A stretch of 27,593 bases of DNA from a virus, in the IMG/VR virus record IMGVR_UViG_3300010939_000098, positions 1 to 27,593 of that record, one strand, 5' to 3'. This document shows positions 12,592 through 19,499 of the stretch, piece after piece; the first letter of the stretch is position 1, and every line of letters starts with the position of its first letter. The position numbers and the translations under genes were made by a program. The notes under the pieces are model-generated. The model had not been told where the DNA came from. It made no database searches and saw nothing but the letters and a program-made list of their open reading frames with translations.

Positions 12592-13067
12592 CACTTTACC
12601 TCTGCATAGTGATAGATTGTTATAATGCTGTCGATGTTTGGTGAACCAGGATAAGGTTCTCGATATCTCCAATACTTGACGCGTCCATTGATGAACTTGA
12701 CCTCTGCACCTCCATCAATGACTAGGTCTTGGAACCAGGGTGTGCCGGTGTAACTTGGCAAGAGGCAGACACCAATGACATGATGTTTCCTGGCTTCTGA
12801 GATTGCTCGAAGTATCAACTTCTCCAATATCTCTGTCTTCCAGGGGAAGTTCGCAAAGAAGTTCTCATCCCATGGTTTAATGTAGGTCTCCTCTTTGGTG
12901 TAGAACTTTGCGCAACAGGATTGCTGTTTGTCATCCGCGCAGACATCAAGTGTCAGGTTATACCACTTGACGAGTTCTTTCAATCCCCAGGACTCAAAGC
13001 CGAAGTTACCAGTCTTCGGAGTCTCCCAGTCTATGTTCTCACTGTTGGATTGTGTTGTCCCATGCAT
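12591..13067 (-). CDS. dam: Phage-type DNA N6-adenine methyltransferase-like protein
   Basis: It matches the phage Dam family (PF05869 type) in layout: an early WETP (W14), LTLDVCADDKQQSCCAKFYT (D41 of the AdoMet-binding strand), then FFANFPW at 71-76 in the place of the catalytic NPPY/DPPY, later GVCLLPSYTGTPWFQDLV and FINGRVKYW. It would methylate adenine to protect viral DNA. The catalytic tetrapeptide is N-F-P-W rather than N-P-P-Y/F/W, which may change activity. The ATG lies within the end of the HNH gene. Confidence 0.8.
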   Translation of the reverse strand: MHGTTQSNSENIDWETPKTGNFGFESWGLKELVKWYNLTLDVCADDKQQSCCAKFYTKEETYIKPWDENFFANFPWKTEILEKLILRAISEARKHHVIGVCLLPSYTGTPWFQDLVIDGGAEVKFINGRVKYWRYREPYPGSPNIDSIITIYHYAEVK

Positions 13068-13509
13068 AGTTGGCTCGAACCTTCTGACGTTTTATTCTAA
13101 TCATTTGAACATTACATGTTCTGCATTTTCTATAATTTCTGTATATGATGAGATTGTAGCCACTAAAAGGATGCCCTTTGGAACAGTGGGTCTTTTTGCT
13201 GTTGTAGTGCTTGATCTTTCCTGTTAGTCCACGCTTGACATTCTCTTTTTGTGTAATTGCTTCTAGATGTTCTGGGTTAACACAAAGTGTGTTTTTACAA
13301 AGATGATCAATCGTCAGTTTCTTGGGAATATCACCTTTGAATATCTCGTATGAGAATCTATGTGCTAATCCCATCTCTTGGCGGAAGTAAAATTTGCCAT
13401 ATCCGCCTTGGGTCTTGGTTGCTGTCCATAACCAGCAGTTATTTGTTTTTTTGACTTTAGGCCAAAACCTCTGCATATCTTTTGGTGTGATTTCACTGAT
13501 CTCTGGCAT
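13039..13509 (-). CDS. HNH homing-type endonuclease
   Basis: A 156-residue protein with a typical HNH_3-like core: CWLWTATKTQGGYGKF, AHRFSYEIFKGDIP, LTIDHLCKNTLCVNPEHLE (D68-H69, N78, H81), then KENVKRG, and a C-terminal zinc ribbon C109/H113/C129/C132. Such proteins are mobile genes that cut an allele lacking them. The ATG at 13509 lies inside the end of the preceding gene. Its last residues (VRANYAWDNTIQQ) resemble the end of that gene (VRSNYARDQ), suggesting insertion at its 3' end. Confidence 0.85.
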   Translation of the reverse strand: MPEISEITPKDMQRFWPKVKKTNNCWLWTATKTQGGYGKFYFRQEMGLAHRFSYEIFKGDIPKKLTIDHLCKNTLCVNPEHLEAITQKENVKRGLTGKIKHYNSKKTHCSKGHPFSGYNLIIYRNYRKCRTCNVQMIRIKRQKVRANYAWDNTIQQ

Positions 13510-13810
13510 AATTACTTCTGACTTCTTGTTCCAGTTCTCTCGCTCTTCTTCTGGTTTTGGAAGGAGTGAGTATGTTGCGTATCTCACGATCGATTCTCTG
13601 CATGCTAGTCATTGCGCCTGCATTCTTTGGCCAGACTCCAGTGTTATTTTGTAATTCTAACATATAATCGAAGCGAATCCAGTAAAACATTAGAATGACA
13701 TTATTATCTTCTCGTGTGAGTTTAGAATTTTGTAAAAAAAGGGTGTGGAGGTTATCGTGTATGATTGGATAACCGATATCATTCCCGCATTGGTGACAAC
13801 GTTTAGCCAT
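13493..13810 (-). CDS. CxxC protein of unknown function, 105 aa
   Basis: It begins MAKRCHQCGNDIG (CxxC knuckle), then has a helical body with REDNNVILMFYWIRFDYMLE and a basic C-terminal helix (SKTRRRARELEQEVRS). The ATG at 13810 overlaps the annealing-protein stop by 8 nt. The C-terminus may have been altered by the HNH insertion. A small DNA-binding accessory factor would fit the neighbourhood. Confidence 0.65.
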   Translation of the reverse strand: MAKRCHQCGNDIGYPIIHDNLHTLFLQNSKLTREDNNVILMFYWIRFDYMLELQNNTGVWPKNAGAMTSMQRIDREIRNILTPSKTRRRARELEQEVRSNYARDQ

Positions 13811-14498
13811 GATGGTTCTTCCACCATAGTTCTGAGTATTCGCCGCATGTGTTGCATTTACCGTCGCCTTTGGTACTTGGTCCATCAGGACACTTGCAGA
13901 ATGTGGTTGGTGTTGTTGGTTTGGATGCAATGTTCTTGTCTGATTTCTTGCCAGTCTCTCCAGTCATCACAGTGTAGCATCTTTCCCTGCTTCTAGTTAT
14001 TGCCATCGCACGACAGATGTGTTCGCTGGCTTCAGCAGTAAGATCATTGCTGCTGTTATCAGCAAAGCCCCCATCTGTGCAGATTCTGCCATTGGGTGCA
14101 GTGCATTGCATTGTGATCTTGTAGCCGACGTATGACGGTTCGTCTGGTCTGGTGTATTTTCTTTCTTCAATGATGACTGTGTCAAGATTAAATGCGACTC
14201 CTAACTTGTAGAGCCCAGTCTTGCCGACTCCATAGCCGACTACTTTGGTTTTGTCTTTGTTTTTGATTTCATAGAAATCTGATTCCTTTAGGATTAAGGA
14301 TCTGAGTTTCTCAAATTTCTCAAATTTGGCGGCAATTACTTCTGGCGTCTCTGAGATTTCAACCATGCCCACCTTGGTGCTTTGGCCTTTCCTGGGTTGT
14401 AAAGTAGGAGGAGTCTCTGAAACTTCGACGGCGGTCTCAGTTTCAGGGCTTTCTGTGCTTTCCGCTGCTGCGGTTTCTGTTGCTTGTTTTGCGCTCAT
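13803..14498 (-). CDS. Putative ssDNA-annealing/recombination protein with zinc ribbon
   Basis: An acidic, low-complexity N-terminus (about 45 residues) is followed by a domain with VGKTGLYKLGVAFNLDTVII, YKITMQCTAPNGR and SEHICRAMAITRSRERCYTV. The order G-x-x-K-L-x-x-A-F, beta strand with APNGR, then H-x-I-R/C-x-M-A-x-T-R-x-R-x-R is seen, from memory, in phage and archaeal proteins I associate with Rad52/DdrA-like annealing folds. The C-terminus has CKCPDG...CNTCGEY, a zinc ribbon. The role would be strand annealing in replication or recombination; family assignment is moderate. Confidence 0.55.
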   Translation of the reverse strand: MSAKQATETAAAESTESPETETAVEVSETPPTLQPRKGQSTKVGMVEISETPEVIAAKFEKFEKLRSLILKESDFYEIKNKDKTKVVGYGVGKTGLYKLGVAFNLDTVIIEERKYTRPDEPSYVGYKITMQCTAPNGRICTDGGFADNSSNDLTAEASEHICRAMAITRSRERCYTVMTGETGKKSDKNIASKPTTPTTFCKCPDGPSTKGDGKCNTCGEYSELWWKNHHG

Positions 14499-14691
14499 CT
14501 TCTAGTGGAGTGTCCTGCTTCGCTTTATTTCTTACAGGTTCAAACATCTTGATCATTGCTACCTTGATGTTCAACTCCAGAATGGTGTTGAAACTCTTAA
14601 CCCAGCGGTAGATCGATTTAGTGACCGCTTCCTGCTGGTTCTGCACGCACATCTGACAGGACTTTTGGCCTTTGAAGTGGGTGTGATCCAT
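14443..14691 (-). CDS. Small CxxC helical protein, 82 aa
   Basis: It has KSCQMC near the N-terminus, a helical middle (RWVKSFNTILELNIKVAMIKM) and a very basic, polar tail (DERKTSNRNRSSGKHRKP). The last 56 nt overlap the start of the annealing-protein gene. A single CxxC could complete a zinc site in a dimer. Unknown function. Confidence 0.6.
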   Translation of the reverse strand: MDHTHFKGQKSCQMCVQNQQEAVTKSIYRWVKSFNTILELNIKVAMIKMFEPVRNKAKQDTPLEDERKTSNRNRSSGKHRKP

Positions 14692-14692
14692 G

Positions 14693-15007
14693 CTACTTAC
14701 GATCTTTCAGGCTTTTTAGGAATGCCTCGTGTTCTTTGTTTAGCGATTCCCTCATTTTTGTTGACTTTACATCCTTGATGTGCTTGCCATTCAGGTTTAG
14801 GTTGCTTCTGATCTTATTGATGAGAAGCACCTGCTGATTTGTCTGGTCATGGTTCTTGTGAGTTTTGATGAAGCATTCATCACAGCAGGCCATCTGGCAT
14901 TCAACGCAGAAGTTGCGCTGTGGTTTCTGGTTCCGTTCCTCTGTATTCTTTGGAACGTGTTTGCAGGTAATCATGACAGGTGCTGATTGTTCTGTACTGC
15001 CTGGCAT
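14693..15007 (-). CDS. B-box-type zinc-finger protein, 104 aa
   Basis: Residues 15-53 carry C15, H17, C34, C37, C42, C45, H50 and H53, the ligand set and order of a B-box finger (NFCVECQMACCDECFIKTH and NH following). B-boxes are mostly known from eukaryotic TRIM proteins as protein-interaction modules. A helical, basic C-terminal half (KIRSNLNLNGKHIKDVKS) follows. The ATG at 15007 forms TAATG with the previous stop and has AGGTGG upstream. Confidence 0.75.
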   Translation of the reverse strand: MPGSTEQSAPVMITCKHVPKNTEERNQKPQRNFCVECQMACCDECFIKTHKNHDQTNQQVLLINKIRSNLNLNGKHIKDVKSTKMRESLNKEHEAFLKSLKDRK

Positions 15008-15174
15008 TACTTCCACCTGTCTGATTCTGGATTGCGGGTCACAATATGGGAATGGTTCTTGTGTTTCTTAATCATAGTATCATAGGTTCCACTGGTCTTG
15101 CAGTCATTGCAGAGTAGGATCCAGTCTGAGTCTTGTGTCCGTTCTTCCTCTTTGAGGGTTCCATTTTGGCTCAT
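15007..15174 (-). CDS. C2H2/half-B-box zinc-finger mini-protein, 55 aa
   Basis: It contains LLCNDCKTSGTYDTMIKKHK and a following NHSH, a C-x2-C...H-x3-H finger. The end of the finger (IKKHKNH) is almost the same as the neighbouring B-box protein (IKTHKNH), so the two are probably related. It starts in an ATGA overlap with the preceding structural gene and ends in TAATG. It lies at the junction between the tail and accessory modules. Confidence 0.7.
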   Translation of the reverse strand: MSQNGTLKEEERTQDSDWILLCNDCKTSGTYDTMIKKHKNHSHIVTRNPESDRWK

Positions 15175-15572
15175 GCATCCATCTCAATTCCAGTCGCTAA
15201 AACACTAATAGTGTTGGCATTATCCAGAGTAATATTAGGAAACTTAGTTGCCGCGAAAACAATGTGTACATCCAAAATTCTAGTGGAGTTCGGACTCATT
15301 GCGATAGACTCTACAACGATAGATCCATCTGCAGTATCAAGAGTGTTAGCCTCTCTAAATGTAAAATTCCTAAGATTTGCACCGCCGGTATACGTCAATC
15401 GTAGCATGACAAACACTTTTCCTACAGGAACCTGATAATTCGCACCAACATCATGTAGTGTTCTGGTACCAGCAACGGTGAGACCTATAGTTAGAAATTT
15501 TACTATCATATCAGCAGTAAAAACATATGTCACGCCATCAGTCTTGACAGCTACTGGATCTTTCACAACCAT
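15171..15572 (-). CDS. Beta-rich virion protein, 133 aa
   Basis: A series of short beta strands with Thr, Val and Gly (YVFTADMIVKFLTIGLTVAG, FVMLRLTYTGGANL, STRILDVHIVFAAT) is typical of tail-tip or decoration proteins. It directly follows the HxH paralog genes (stop and start adjacent). No catalytic motif. A role in the baseplate or fibre is inferred from position. Confidence 0.6.
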   Translation of the reverse strand: MVVKDPVAVKTDGVTYVFTADMIVKFLTIGLTVAGTRTLHDVGANYQVPVGKVFVMLRLTYTGGANLRNFTFREANTLDTADGSIVVESIAMSPNSTRILDVHIVFAATKFPNITLDNANTISVLATGIEMDA

Positions 15573-15884
15573 CTACAACACCATGAACTCTAACAATGTA
15601 AGATCAACGCCATTAATGGTAACTGTTGTCAGGTCACCATCCAGTTTGCCACCATCTGCAGTAGAATGGATGTGGAACCCTCCTGATCCCATTCGGAGTG
15701 TCCACACTGGCGCTGCCAATGTTCCAGTGTTTTGGTACTTTTGGTTTTCATCAGTTCTGAAGAACCAACCATTTGGAATCCATTGTGATGGGAAGGCTAT
15801 GTCATATCCCATTGTACGCTCCTGAAAGTTAAGCGGAGATAGTGATTCGATGTTGCTCTTTCCCCATTTTATAGTTTGAGCCAT
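15573..15884 (-). CDS. HxH tail protein, paralog A, 103 aa
   Basis: It shares with its neighbour the order MAQT, NERT/QERT-x-G-x-D-x-AFP, NGWFxRTDEN, YQNTGT, a central H-x-H (FHIH) and GGKLDGDLT. HxH motifs in phage spikes and short fibres bind iron at a trimer axis. The TAG-ATG boundary with paralog B is direct. Probably part of the receptor-binding tip. Confidence 0.7.
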   Translation of the reverse strand: MAQTIKWGKSNIESLSPLNFQERTMGYDIAFPSQWIPNGWFFRTDENQKYQNTGTLAAPVWTLRMGSGGFHIHSTADGGKLDGDLTTVTINGVDLTLLEFMVL

Positions 15885-16190
15885 CTATATCACCGCAAGT
15901 TCTATCAGTTTAAGGTCTTTACCGCTAACGACGGCTATCGTCAAATCACCGTCCAGCTTGCCACCACTTCCCGCTGCTCCAGAGTGATTGTGGTCAGTGG
16001 TGCCAGATCTTGCAGTGAATACAGGCACTCCTTCCGTTCCAGTGTTCTGGTATAGTATGTTCTCATCTGTCCTCCAAAACCAGCCATTTGCTGGCCATGT
16101 TGCAGGGAATGCGGTATCCCAGCCCCACGTCCTTTCGTTGAATATGACGTCAGTAATTGCATCATCATGGAGAACCGCAGTCTGAGCCAT
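15885..16190 (-). CDS. HxH tail protein, paralog B, 101 aa
   Basis: Paralog of 15573-15884, with NERTWGWDTAFP, NGWFWRTDEN, YQNTGT, DHNHSG and SGGKLDGDLT. The pair arose by tandem duplication and has diverged at the N-terminus (HDDAITDVIF against KSNIESLSP). Its stop touches the next ATG, and its start overlaps the end of the fibre-like gene. Likely to form hetero- or homotrimers in the tail. Confidence 0.7.
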   Translation of the reverse strand: MAQTAVLHDDAITDVIFNERTWGWDTAFPATWPANGWFWRTDENILYQNTGTEGVPVFTARSGTTDHNHSGAAGSGGKLDGDLTIAVVSGKDLKLIELAVI

Positions 16191-16837
16191 TATAGGTTCT
16201 GCATCAACTCATTGATTTGTGCAGTTATTCGTTCGCCAGCGGTGAGTAGAAAGTCTGGAAACTGTATCCTTGCATGTGCTATTCCAACAGTGAGTGTGTT
16301 GAATAGTACAGCCTCCTTGAGTGTGATTGGTACTATAAGGTCGGCGTCTGTTGCGGTGTCATTGTACTTTGAGGTCTGTGATTGTGTTGAACGTTGGCCA
16401 TGTGTATCCAATGGTGTCCGGGCACCAGTTGCAGCAATCAGACCAGTCTGTGACTCTGATTCAGCGGTTCCATCTGTGCCCCAACCCAGGTGATTGACTC
16501 CTGTTGTAGTTGCAGGAGAATCATCGGTGTCACGTTTTGATGATTCTTCCAGCCCGACAAGCAGAAGGATGTTGAATCGCTCAATTACATTCTTGAGTGG
16601 ATCCCTTGCATACTTGGATGTCAGCCTGTTAATTGGGTGAACAGTTGTTTTACGATGATTAATAGAATCTGATATGATTTCAGCCTGTAGTTTCTCCATT
16701 CGCTTGATGAGGTTGCCGTCTTTTCCATACACTATCTTTCCAATGGAGCCTTCCCATTCTTTGTCGTTGAACTTCATCAGAGTCCATTTGTATGCCCGAG
16801 TGTTGCGGTGACCTTTTGGAATTATAATCTGAGACAT
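16190..16837 (-). CDS. Putative fibre/baseplate protein, 215 aa
   Basis: The N-terminal half is charged and helical. The middle holds HLGWGTDGTAESESQTGLIA, a Gly/Thr pattern of tail-fibre virion proteins, followed by THGQRSTQSQTSKYND, VPITLKEAVLFNTLTVG and a helical end (GERITAQINELMQNL). It resembles the C-terminal part of the 785-1651 protein. AAAGGAG precedes the start. Upstream, TTTTTTATC about 25 nt away might also serve as a promoter or terminator. Confidence 0.65.
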   Translation of the reverse strand: MSQIIIPKGHRNTRAYKWTLMKFNDKEWEGSIGKIVYGKDGNLIKRMEKLQAEIISDSINHRKTTVHPINRLTSKYARDPLKNVIERFNILLLVGLEESSKRDTDDSPATTTGVNHLGWGTDGTAESESQTGLIAATGARTPLDTHGQRSTQSQTSKYNDTATDADLIVPITLKEAVLFNTLTVGIAHARIQFPDFLLTAGERITAQINELMQNL

Positions 16838-16869
16838 ATCATTACTCCTTTAATCGTGATAAAAAACCA

Positions 16870-17820
16870 CTACTCCACTTTAGCAATCCCCAAGGTGATC
16901 TCAGGCACTGGTCTGGCATGCGAGGCGAAGAGGTATGTGAGTATTTCAGTGAATCCGACTGGTGATGCTGCAGTATCTGTGTTAAGCAGACCGTCATGAT
17001 AATCATTAATCCATGCCTGGGTGAGTTCTGTGTTTAGAATACTGAGTGGACCCAATCGGATGGTGTTCTCGAGTAACCCTGTCCCATCTGCGCGGGCTAT
17101 AATACCCAAGTTTGTCGCAGTGACTAGTATCGCTCCTGATTGTGCTGCAGTTGATTCAACCTTATCGATGTATGACCTGAAGCCGTTTGTTGAATCATAA
17201 CTGAACCCAAAACTGAACCAGGCATCGTTTGGCACTGTTCTGTTGTGTGTCACCTGACCGCCTGACCTATCAATCGTGAGCCTCATGTTGGTTTTAGTGG
17301 TTAGCTTCAGACTGTATTGGACATTATCCTTGTGTACGATGAACTCATCTGCAGCGACTGTGACAGTTGATGGGATGTACATGAATCCGACGATTGTCAG
17401 TTCGGCAGTCGGATTCAATCTGGTGGCATCGCTAACAGAGATGTAACCAACTCCATCGCAGTCCAGTCTGCCACCATATCTTGTATCCTTCTGCGGGAAT
17501 GTGATTCCTGAGAATGCGTTCTCGGTGTGCGTCAAGGCATACAGGTTTGGGTTCTGTTTGATTGCTCTCATCAATGTTGTTGATGCACTTCCACCGGTCA
17601 GGCTTCTGGTTCTGTTTTGTGGTTTTGTAACATCTGCAAATCTAACATTATGCGTCTCTGATCTTAGCCTGATTTCATCTGCTTGGATTCCAAACTCTAT
17701 GAAGAAGTCCTCATCGAGTGGGGCTCTGAACCCTTGGAGTATTGTGAATATCTTTGCAACTTCTTCTGATGTAATTGTCGGGCTCATGTGCAAGAGTGTT
17801 TGTATGTCTTCTGCGCTCAT
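16870..17820 (-). CDS. LamG/ConA-like tail protein, 316 aa
   Basis: Residues about 120-290 show a concanavalin-like jelly roll: GVGYISVSDATRLNPTAELT, IVHKDNVQYSLKLTTKTNMR, DAWFSFGFSYDSTNGFRSYI, VTATNLGIIARADG, and ILNTELTQAWINDYHDG at the end (the L-t-x-a-q-I-x-x-L/Y closing helix of LamG-type domains). This suggests sugar or host-surface binding. The N-terminal region is helical and may attach to the baseplate. ATGA overlap with the upstream hub-like gene. Confidence 0.75.
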   Translation of the reverse strand: MSAEDIQTLLHMSPTITSEEVAKIFTILQGFRAPLDEDFFIEFGIQADEIRLRSETHNVRFADVTKPQNRTRSLTGGSASTTLMRAIKQNPNLYALTHTENAFSGITFPQKDTRYGGRLDCDGVGYISVSDATRLNPTAELTIVGFMYIPSTVTVAADEFIVHKDNVQYSLKLTTKTNMRLTIDRSGGQVTHNRTVPNDAWFSFGFSYDSTNGFRSYIDKVESTAAQSGAILVTATNLGIIARADGTGLLENTIRLGPLSILNTELTQAWINDYHDGLLNTDTAASPVGFTEILTYLFASHARPVPEITLGIAKVE

Positions 17821-19499
17821 CGATATGCCTCCAGTGTTATTGTTGTTTCAGTGGCACCAAGTGCTTGTTCTGTCTGTGCATCACCCGCTATGCTCATGCT
17901 GATAATATCTGCTCTCATATCCATACCTCTGTTTGTGATTATTCTTGCCCACTGTCCTGGAATGATCCTGTCGGTTGGTGCTGTCACAACTATGGGTGGC
18001 ATGATGCGTCTTTCCTTTGCCATGACTGATGATAATCCTATTGCAAGACTTCTCGCTGCACTCAATGAGTTGATGTCACGTATTGGTATCGGTCGCTCCC
18101 TCACACCGAATTTCCGCAAGCCTGCTGTGTTCAACCAGATGAGGTTCGTTGCCAGTGATGGATATGTTCGGTGTGCAAAGTCACCAACCTGGACTGTCCA
18201 AGTGGTTCCATTATCCGAATCATAATAGACGCCCGAACCTGTCAGGTATTCCATGCCGACGTGATGAGTTGCATCACCATATTTGTCAAAGATGATGAAC
18301 CATGTGCGGTTTGTGCTGATTCGTGCTTTCTCGAAGGATATCTCGATAAATGTACCAGAGCCAGTTAGCAGAGCATCAAGTTTCTCTGCTGGGATTCGGA
18401 CTCGTTTGGCAGAGTCCTCATCTCTTGGTGCCCCTCCTGATTCTGCTGGTACAATCTTCATGAACGCATCACCAAAGTTGGCTCCAGGTAATCCAACTCT
18501 TCTGAGTTTCACTGCAATCCTTTGGAGTTTGCCCTGAGTTGGTGTGATCTGTATTGCAACATGCTTTGTGCTCATATCAAAGACAGCATTTACTGCTGGG
18601 TCGTTGTTAATGTCTAGGATTTCATCCTGGGCACCAAACAGATGCAGGATGGATATTGCTGCTTCAATTGATGATGTCTTGACTTCAAAACTTGCATTTC
18701 TGATGTAACCAATTCTCTTGTTGTCCCAGTTCTGGCCGACGAGGTTTGTATCGTTATCAATGAACAGCATCCCAGAGTCAACTGTGAGAGCCTGGTTTAG
18801 CTTTGCATTTCTATCCGGATCGATGTAGCAATATCCGGCAATGTTTGCGGCGATGTGTGCCATCATATGTGCCCAGGTCTGGAACTGTTCCTGGAAGTCT
18901 GCAATCTTTATGTTGATATCAGCAGGCGCTGCTGTTATCTCTGGTTCGGTGCCAAGGCTTCGGACGAGGAGATGATCTGTATCTTCAAAGATGTCTTTGA
19001 AGATCTCGGATGCCTTTGCAGCGGTGTCGGTTTTGTCTAGGGTAATTCCATCAGTCTGCTTCTTTTGAAAGCGCTGTATGTTGCTTATCCTGTCAACTGT
19101 TCTGACACCCCAACCACCACAGAAGATCCTGTGCTCCAGTTCTCCAGGGGACTTGTCGACAACCCCCACCTCCATGATCTTACCATAGAACCATCGCTGG
19201 AGCAATGCGGATGTCTTTCCAAGGAAGATCTGTATCTCCCACTGGTTCTTAATCTTTGATAGCAGTTCCTTGGATGTTGCATCAAGCAGATTGGCATCAT
19301 TATCTTGTATTCTTAATGCAGCAAAGCCCTGATTTGCATTCACCCCAGTCTCTATTGCCCAGGCTCGCAGGTCAAAGTCGCGCGTGCCTGCTGGGAGGAT
19401 GTTTGCATTCTCAAAGCGGAACTTCTCGATCCCATCCAAGTCCTTTATGATGATTTGTGGTGCCAATGGACTGGGATCCCAACCTGCTGGGATTGCCAT
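17817..19499 (-). CDS. Baseplate hub / distal tail-like protein, 560 aa
   Basis: Following the tape measure gene, this long protein starts with a beta-rich domain (PQIIIKDLDGIEKFRFENANI, QWEIQIFLG), a segment FCGGWGVRTVDR and then helical and beta regions, ending in TDRIIPGQWARIITNRGMDM and TTITLEAYR. The order and length suit a hub or tail-associated protein of siphoviruses (gp27-like). No lytic domain seen. The start (TAATG) is coupled to the tape measure stop. The call is from context and pattern. Confidence 0.65.
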   Translation of the reverse strand: MAIPAGWDPSPLAPQIIIKDLDGIEKFRFENANILPAGTRDFDLRAWAIETGVNANQGFAALRIQDNDANLLDATSKELLSKIKNQWEIQIFLGKTSALLQRWFYGKIMEVGVVDKSPGELEHRIFCGGWGVRTVDRISNIQRFQKKQTDGITLDKTDTAAKASEIFKDIFEDTDHLLVRSLGTEPEITAAPADINIKIADFQEQFQTWAHMMAHIAANIAGYCYIDPDRNAKLNQALTVDSGMLFIDNDTNLVGQNWDNKRIGYIRNASFEVKTSSIEAAISILHLFGAQDEILDINNDPAVNAVFDMSTKHVAIQITPTQGKLQRIAVKLRRVGLPGANFGDAFMKIVPAESGGAPRDEDSAKRVRIPAEKLDALLTGSGTFIEISFEKARISTNRTWFIIFDKYGDATHHVGMEYLTGSGVYYDSDNGTTWTVQVGDFAHRTYPSLATNLIWLNTAGLRKFGVRERPIPIRDINSLSAARSLAIGLSSVMAKERRIMPPIVVTAPTDRIIPGQWARIITNRGMDMRADIISMSIAGDAQTEQALGATETTITLEAYR

